22,848 nucleotides of DNA, from assembly GCA_023269295.1 (NCBI GenBank), contig JAHFTU010000002.1:1-22848 (forward strand), given 5' to 3'. The notes beneath the pieces are model-generated. The model was not told the DNA's origin. It made no database searches and saw only the letters and a program-made list of their open reading frames with translations. Below are positions 19,439 to 22,848 of this stretch, one piece after another. Position 1 is the stretch's first letter, and each line of letters begins with the position of its first letter. This DNA is from Candidatus Woesearchaeota archaeon. Its GTDB lineage: Archaea; Nanobdellota; Nanobdellia; Woesearchaeales; UBA10216. Made by a program: the position numbers and the translations under genes.

Positions 19439-21066
19439 ACATATTCGGCCTTTGCGATGGCAGTCCAAGGTATTGTGCCTTTTAGAGGTCTGTTGTGGAA
19501 ATACCCCACCAAAGGATCGAATTTTTCAAGAATTTCTGCCAATTTTGTGGTTGGCACGGCGAAGTTTGGGTTGTTGCCTCCTGTTCTTGCGGCATTGAGG
19601 TAGTTAAGGGCAAGCTGCCTGTACGTCTGATAATTGGCGATAAGTTCAGCAACATTACCCAAGCCGTTTTGGTTTAGAACTGCCAGCAGCGCGGGGGAAT
19701 TCATAGGGATGTGCAAAACAATTGGCCTGTGGTGCGACATGGCAGATTCATACCTTCTCAATATTTCCATAAGCCTGTTCACTTCTTGCTGGGAAACTCT
19801 GCCAGAAAAAAGTCCTTGCCTGAATTCTTTTTCAATGTCGCGGATATGCTCAAGCATGAACCTTATCCTTTCAGGTCCTTGCCTCGCATAATTAACTGCA
19901 AAGTTGTAGTTGGAGTCAAGGAAAAAGCCTTGGATAACATCTTGGGTGAAATATTTCAGGTGCGGCGCATCTGCCCCATAAGCTTTTCTTGAAACTTCCA
20001 AAAAGAACGCATAATCTTCAGGCTTAAAAGGCGTGCCTTCTGAGAAAATTTGCTCTGAACTAAGCCCGAAACGTTCTATATTCGGAAGAAAAATTGAGGA
20101 CGTACCATGGTAAACAAAGCAGTGCGAAACTTTGGCTTCCCAATGCCTTTTCAAGATTTCCTCGTCGCTTTTTCCAACTTCATTTGCCGTTTCTTCAGCG
20201 ATTTCGATAGCCCTTTCGACTTTCCTCGCGTGCTGGCTAAGAGCGATTAATCTTGTGAGCAGTTGGCGAATCTTACCATAATTGACGTTTCTTTTTACAA
20301 AAATGGTGCTGGTAACGAGTTGCTCTCGCATAGTTTCTAATTCTTTTATGTTCTCAGAGGGCAAACCAGAAACTTTTGCAAGTTCGGAATACCAATCATG
20401 ACCACCGAAAGTGAAAATGCTCTTGAAAGCTCCTTTAAGTATAAGTTCAACAACAGCCCTGACTCTGAGCCGCTTTTTGAGCAAATCTTCAATAAACTGC
20501 TTAAGGTTTGAATGTTTTACGCCTTGGGCTATCTTTGAAAACCTCTCAGCCGTCTGTCCCATAGCCTTTTCGTTCTGCACTAGCGAGTTTAAGACACGTA
20601 ATGCGTTTTCTAAGCCATTCCTTGAGTAAGTCCAAGCCTTTTCGCGGCTGAGAAAGGCTTTTTCTGCCTCTGAAAGCCAGTGCGCCACTTCTTTTTCCGC
20701 GTTCAATTCTTTATCGAGCTCTCCCAGAAGACTCTGAAATAAGGTTGCGTATTTAGCCAGTTTTTCGGCAGGCCAGTTTTGAAGTTCTGGAGAAAACATT
20801 TGTAAAGCTTCATTAGAAAGGACTAGTATGGCCTTGCACTCGTTAATCAGCTCCACATGGTACGGCTTAACGTGCAAGTCGTAATTAGGAACATGGGCTA
20901 ACACGTTAAGCAAACCAATGTCTACGTTAGAAATTACCTTTATCAGCCGGATTGCATCGTAAGGGTTGCCTTTGTTCAGGTTCTCAAGAGCCTTATTAGC
21001 TAGTTGACTTACCCTTACAAGCCATGCTAACACCTCTTTTACACTAACCGGCGTAGACTCAACCAT
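19435..21066 (-). CDS. Large helical protein with ADP-ribosyltransferase-like C-terminal domain
   Basis: A 543-aa protein. Residues 1-300 are almost all helical, with no recognised domain and no signal peptide. From ~313 the sequence fits the ART fold: C-F-V-Y-H-G-T-S-S-I-F-L-P-N-I-E-R-F-G-L (H320, G321, T322), then F-F-L-D-S-N-Y-N-F-A-V-N-Y-A (Y393), R-P-I-V-L-H-I-P-M, and finally G-T-I-P-W-T-A-I-A-K-A-E-Y-V. H-G-T with a later S-x-x-x-x-A-x-x-Y-A strand is typical of PARP-like and phage or toxin mono-ARTs. The usual third residue (Glu in I-P-x-E-x-I) is Thr here, with a Glu six residues later, so activity is uncertain. The TATA box is about 29 bp before the ATG, so the mRNA may be leaderless. 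Monocistronic; neighbours a toxin-antitoxin-like pair. A toxin or defence effector role is inference. Confidence 0.6.
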   Translation of the reverse strand: MVESTPVSVKEVLAWLVRVSQLANKALENLNKGNPYDAIRLIKVISNVDIGLLNVLAHVPNYDLHVKPYHVELINECKAILVLSNEALQMFSPELQNWPAEKLAKYATLFQSLLGELDKELNAEKEVAHWLSEAEKAFLSREKAWTYSRNGLENALRVLNSLVQNEKAMGQTAERFSKIAQGVKHSNLKQFIEDLLKKRLRVRAVVELILKGAFKSIFTFGGHDWYSELAKVSGLPSENIKELETMREQLVTSTIFVKRNVNYGKIRQLLTRLIALSQHARKVERAIEIAEETANEVGKSDEEILKRHWEAKVSHCFVYHGTSSIFLPNIERFGLSSEQIFSEGTPFKPEDYAFFLEVSRKAYGADAPHLKYFTQDVIQGFFLDSNYNFAVNYARQGPERIRFMLEHIRDIEKEFRQGLFSGRVSQQEVNRLMEILRRYESAMSHHRPIVLHIPMNSPALLAVLNQNGLGNVAELIANYQTYRQLALNYLNAARTGGNNPNFAVPTTKLAEILEKFDPLVGYFHNRPLKGTIPWTAIAKAEYV

Positions 21067-21090
21067 GCAACGTCTTAACTCTCAATCCGC

Positions 21091-21100
21091 GTATAAAAGT
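21091..21100 (-). promoter_or_regulatory. TATA box of the ART-like gene
   Basis: On the minus strand ACTTTTATAC is centred about 29 bp before the ATG at 21066, with no Shine-Dalgarno between them, as expected for a leaderless transcript. Confidence 0.6.
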
Positions 21101-21101
21101 T

Positions 21102-21194
21102 TTACGCCTTATCAGAATTCACCCTCCTCACCACACCCGCAACAGCCTTCACGCAATCAGGCTCATTTATCTTTTTTATGCAATTGCGCCCCAT
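21102..21194 (-). CDS. Possible 30-aa small protein
   Basis: ATG at 21192-21194 opens a 30-codon frame reading M-G-R-N-C-I-K-K-I-N-E-P-D-C-V-K-A-V-A-G-V-V-R with a short polar end. It has two cysteines and an amphipathic character. The palindrome AATATTTTAAAATATT (21197-21212) sits only a few bases upstream, too close to act as its promoter, and no Shine-Dalgarno is clear. It may be a real micro-protein, a remnant, or chance. Confidence 0.25.
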   Translation of the reverse strand: MGRNCIKKINEPDCVKAVAGVVRRVNSDKA

Positions 21195-21240
21195 ACAATA
21201 TTTTAAAATATTTTTGCTCTATGAACACGTACTTTTGAGT

Positions 21241-21903
21241 TCAAGTAGCTAATCTCTTTTCGGCTTCGGCGAAGTATTCTTCCCTGAGCTTGTCAACCTT
21301 GCCCATTATCGGTATCCTGATGCCTCGTTCAAGAAGCAAATCCATCCGCTCCCCTATGTAAGTAATCCACACCTTGTTTCCAGAGATTTTCATCTGCTTA
21401 TTTATTTCATCAAGCATCTCATCCCAATCAATAGCGCTTTGAGTAAGAGAAACGCAGTCAGCAATGTCGCCTTCACGCTCTGTGAACGTTTTGAACAGAA
21501 AAATATCCGTTGTTGAGCATAAGGAAACGGTTAGATGCTCCAGCTCTCTTACTTTCCGAGCCCTTTTCTTCATTCCTTCAGAAAGGATGAATCCGTTACA
21601 GACAGTCCTTTCAAACAAGTCAATCCTGAAATCTTCTTTGATGAATATCTGATTGAGATCGAATTTCTTGTATTCTAGCGAGGGAAGCTTTGTCGTGAAC
21701 CCTGCACTTTTAAGCGCTTTTTCTGTTGCGACAAATTCCTTCTGGCTCGCAACAACAAGGTCAATATCTTTTGTGGCGCTTTTCAGGTCATGATATAGCA
21801 TAACGGCTCCTCCGATTACATAGAAATTTACTTTCTCGCCCAATGCTTTGTCCACTTCATTAAAAAACTCATCCAGTTTCTCAAACTTTAATATCATATA
21901 CAT
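21241..21903 (-). CDS. Nucleotidyltransferase, AbiEii/DUF6036-like
   Basis: A 220-aa protein with the nucleotidyltransferase-fold signature near the N-terminus: F-Y-V-I-G-G-A-V-M-L-Y-H-D-L-K-S-A-T-K-D-I-D-L-V-V (GG at 31-32, D-x-D at 46 and 48). The rest is helical, with D-I-F-L-F-K-T-F-T-E-R-E-G-D-I-A-D, a block seen in DUF6036 and AbiEii-like proteins where a K and a following D-x-x-D form the second part of the active site. It overlaps the upstream wHTH gene by 23 nt. Two start codons are possible (21903 and 21897); GAGAGG fits the second slightly better. Toxin of a putative type IV-like toxin-antitoxin pair, or a related regulator-coupled nucleotidyltransferase. Confidence 0.8.
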   Translation of the reverse strand: MYMILKFEKLDEFFNEVDKALGEKVNFYVIGGAVMLYHDLKSATKDIDLVVASQKEFVATEKALKSAGFTTKLPSLEYKKFDLNQIFIKEDFRIDLFERTVCNGFILSEGMKKRARKVRELEHLTVSLCSTTDIFLFKTFTEREGDIADCVSLTQSAIDWDEMLDEINKQMKISGNKVWITYIGERMDLLLERGIRIPIMGKVDKLREEYFAEAEKRLAT

Positions 21904-22747
21904 CAGCCCTCTCTTTTATCTCATCTAAGGCAGGATAGTATCTGACCTTTTCGCCGTGCAAAATTTTATTAATTTTGCCAATTATATCGTGCTTAAGCCC
22001 CCTCAGCCAATTTTTGTGCTTAAGATAGAAAAGCGTAATAAAAATAAAATCCCTTGCGTCCCCCTCTTTCTCTGCCCTATACAGGGAATGAAGAAATACT
22101 TCCCGCTTTGTCAGACTTTTTTTGGGAAGATAATAAGTATAATCAAAAGGAAACAGTTTGATGCCAAACTTCCCATAAACTGAAAAACCAGTAAGTGTAG
22201 CGTCGCACTCTATTTTTGTCGAGAAAATGATTTCCTTATCAGTTTTGTGATAAATAGTTGCACCCGGAGGAACCCGTTTATCAGCAGTTTCCTCGTATTT
22301 CTTTAATTCAGTCAGGAAATCCTTAACCTTCGGCCATATGACACCATTGAGGAAATATTTTCCATCAGATACGTTTACGAAGCTGTTTCTTCCAGCTTCC
22401 CTCAATTTACGGAAAACAGTACTCCGCTTGATACCGGTTTCTTTGATTATCTGTGTGACTGATTTAGGCTCAAGGATTGCTGTAAACAGCTTTATCCCGC
22501 ATCCCGACAGGTTGTCAACGATGCTCGGCCGCCTTGAGAGCTCCTGAAGAAGCATATTCGCACTCGTATTATCTGAGGGAATCATTACACCCCTGTCCAG
22601 TGCAGCAAAGCCTTTCTTTTCAAGGCTTCGCAGGATTCTGTATATCTGGCTCTGGTCTTTGTTCATAGCCAAAGCTATTTCGGGGATTCGCCTTTTGCCT
22701 ATGGCTGCCTGCCATAGTACCTTTAATTCTGTTTTTGAAAACCTCAT
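21881..22747 (-). CDS. Double winged-helix regulator, partner of the nucleotidyltransferase
   Basis: A 288-aa protein. Residues ~3-50 form a wHTH (L-K-V-L-W-Q-A-A-I-G-K-R-R-I-P-E-I-A-L-A-M, Q-I-Y-R-I-L-R-S-L-E-K-K-G-F). A second HTH lies at ~85-125 (L-F-T-A-I-L-E-P-K-S-V-T-Q-I-I-K-E-T-G-I, S-T-V-F-R-K-L-R-E-A-G). The C-terminal 130 residues are mixed alpha/beta with no recognised domain. A two-gene unit of wHTH protein and nucleotidyltransferase with overlapping ends is the usual layout of these toxin-antitoxin-like modules, widespread in archaea. The start is set by the TATA box at 22771-22779, about 28 bp upstream, implying a leaderless mRNA. Confidence 0.8.
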   Translation of the reverse strand: MRFSKTELKVLWQAAIGKRRIPEIALAMNKDQSQIYRILRSLEKKGFAALDRGVMIPSDNTSANMLLQELSRRPSIVDNLSGCGIKLFTAILEPKSVTQIIKETGIKRSTVFRKLREAGRNSFVNVSDGKYFLNGVIWPKVKDFLTELKKYEETADKRVPPGATIYHKTDKEIIFSTKIECDATLTGFSVYGKFGIKLFPFDYTYYLPKKSLTKREVFLHSLYRAEKEGDARDFIFITLFYLKHKNWLRGLKHDIIGKINKILHGEKVRYYPALDEIKERADVYDIKV

Positions 22748-22770
22748 AAGTCTAATAAAATACCAATACT

Positions 22771-22779
22771 ATATAAATA
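22771..22779 (-). promoter_or_regulatory. TATA box of the wHTH/nucleotidyltransferase pair
   Basis: On the minus strand TATTTATAT lies about 28 bp before the ATG at 22747, preceded by an A-rich run. No Shine-Dalgarno is present between it and the start codon. Confidence 0.65.
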
Positions 22780-22814
22780 TTTTGCTTTTTTTTGGACTTG
22801 TAATGACTTATAGA

Positions 22815-22848
22815 CAACTTTGATTAACTATGATATTCGTCAAAGTTG
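22815..22848. repeat. Inverted repeat at the window end
   Basis: CAACTTTGA (22815-22823) and TCAAAGTTG (22840-22848) are perfect 9-bp inverted copies separated by 16 AT-rich bases. It lies about 40 bp upstream of the TATA box of the wHTH gene, so an operator is possible; the pair could also belong to something beyond the window. Confidence 0.5.

Noticed and set aside
1..22848. CRISPR arrays, insertion sequences and transposase genes
   Set aside because: No regularly spaced direct repeats, no transposase or integrase motifs and no terminal inverted repeats with target duplications were seen.

Overview
The window is archaeal. It carries a thermosome (group II chaperonin) gene, TATA-box promoters 25-30 bp upstream of start codons (several apparently giving leaderless mRNAs), GGTGA/GGAGG-type ribosome binding sites, a tandem Lrp/AsnC regulator and small DUF3467 and DUF5678 proteins. 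Tight 1-4 nt gene junctions, many short secreted proteins and several nucleotidyltransferase toxin-antitoxin-like modules lean towards a DPANN-type archaeon, but that placement is an inference and no rRNA or tRNA is present to settle it.

Layout: (1) 1-2756: core-like genes, a partial thermosome and a DUF3467 gene on the minus strand, then a divergent DUF5678 gene and a damaged retropepsin-like gene. (2) 2822-8660: minus-strand operon 1, in transcription order a membrane-anchored small protein, a protein with three excisionase/MerR-like HTH domains, an unknown 197-aa protein, an AAA+ ATPase with an unusual N-domain, and a large protein with a transglutaminase-like region, TPRs and a C-terminal adhesin-like beta domain. 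(3) 9026-10484: a plus-strand AbiEi/AbiEii type IV toxin-antitoxin pair. (4) 10527-16335: minus-strand operon 2, a paralogue of operon 1: a two-TM protein, a membrane-anchored small protein, a lipoprotein-like protein, an unknown protein, a one-HTH coiled-coil protein, a second AAA+ ATPase, two J-domain proteins (one ending in the adhesin-like beta domain) and a small unknown ORF. (5) 16468-17472: a double Lrp regulator divergent from operon 2. (6) 17486-18580: an EgtD-like methyltransferase. (7) 18648-19438: a broken region with the remnant of a third copy of the small membrane-protein family. (8) 19435-22747: a large helical protein with an ADP-ribosyltransferase-like C-terminus and a second wHTH/nucleotidyltransferase pair.

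The main result is the pair of paralogous operons. Both combine a secreted or membrane-anchored small protein, HTH DNA-binding proteins, a Cdc48/SpoVK-type AAA+ ATPase whose N-domain starts with a shared G-N-Y-E-P-N-F motif, and chaperone-type adaptor modules (TPR in one, J-domains in the other) attached to the same kind of C-terminal beta-repeat domain. Their promoter regions are homologous over about 90 bp, with identical spacing of the TATA box and a conserved element at the expected start site. This suggests a duplicated, co-regulated AAA+/co-chaperone system that may link the cell envelope, protein remodelling and DNA binding. I do not recognise it as a described system, and its function is unknown.
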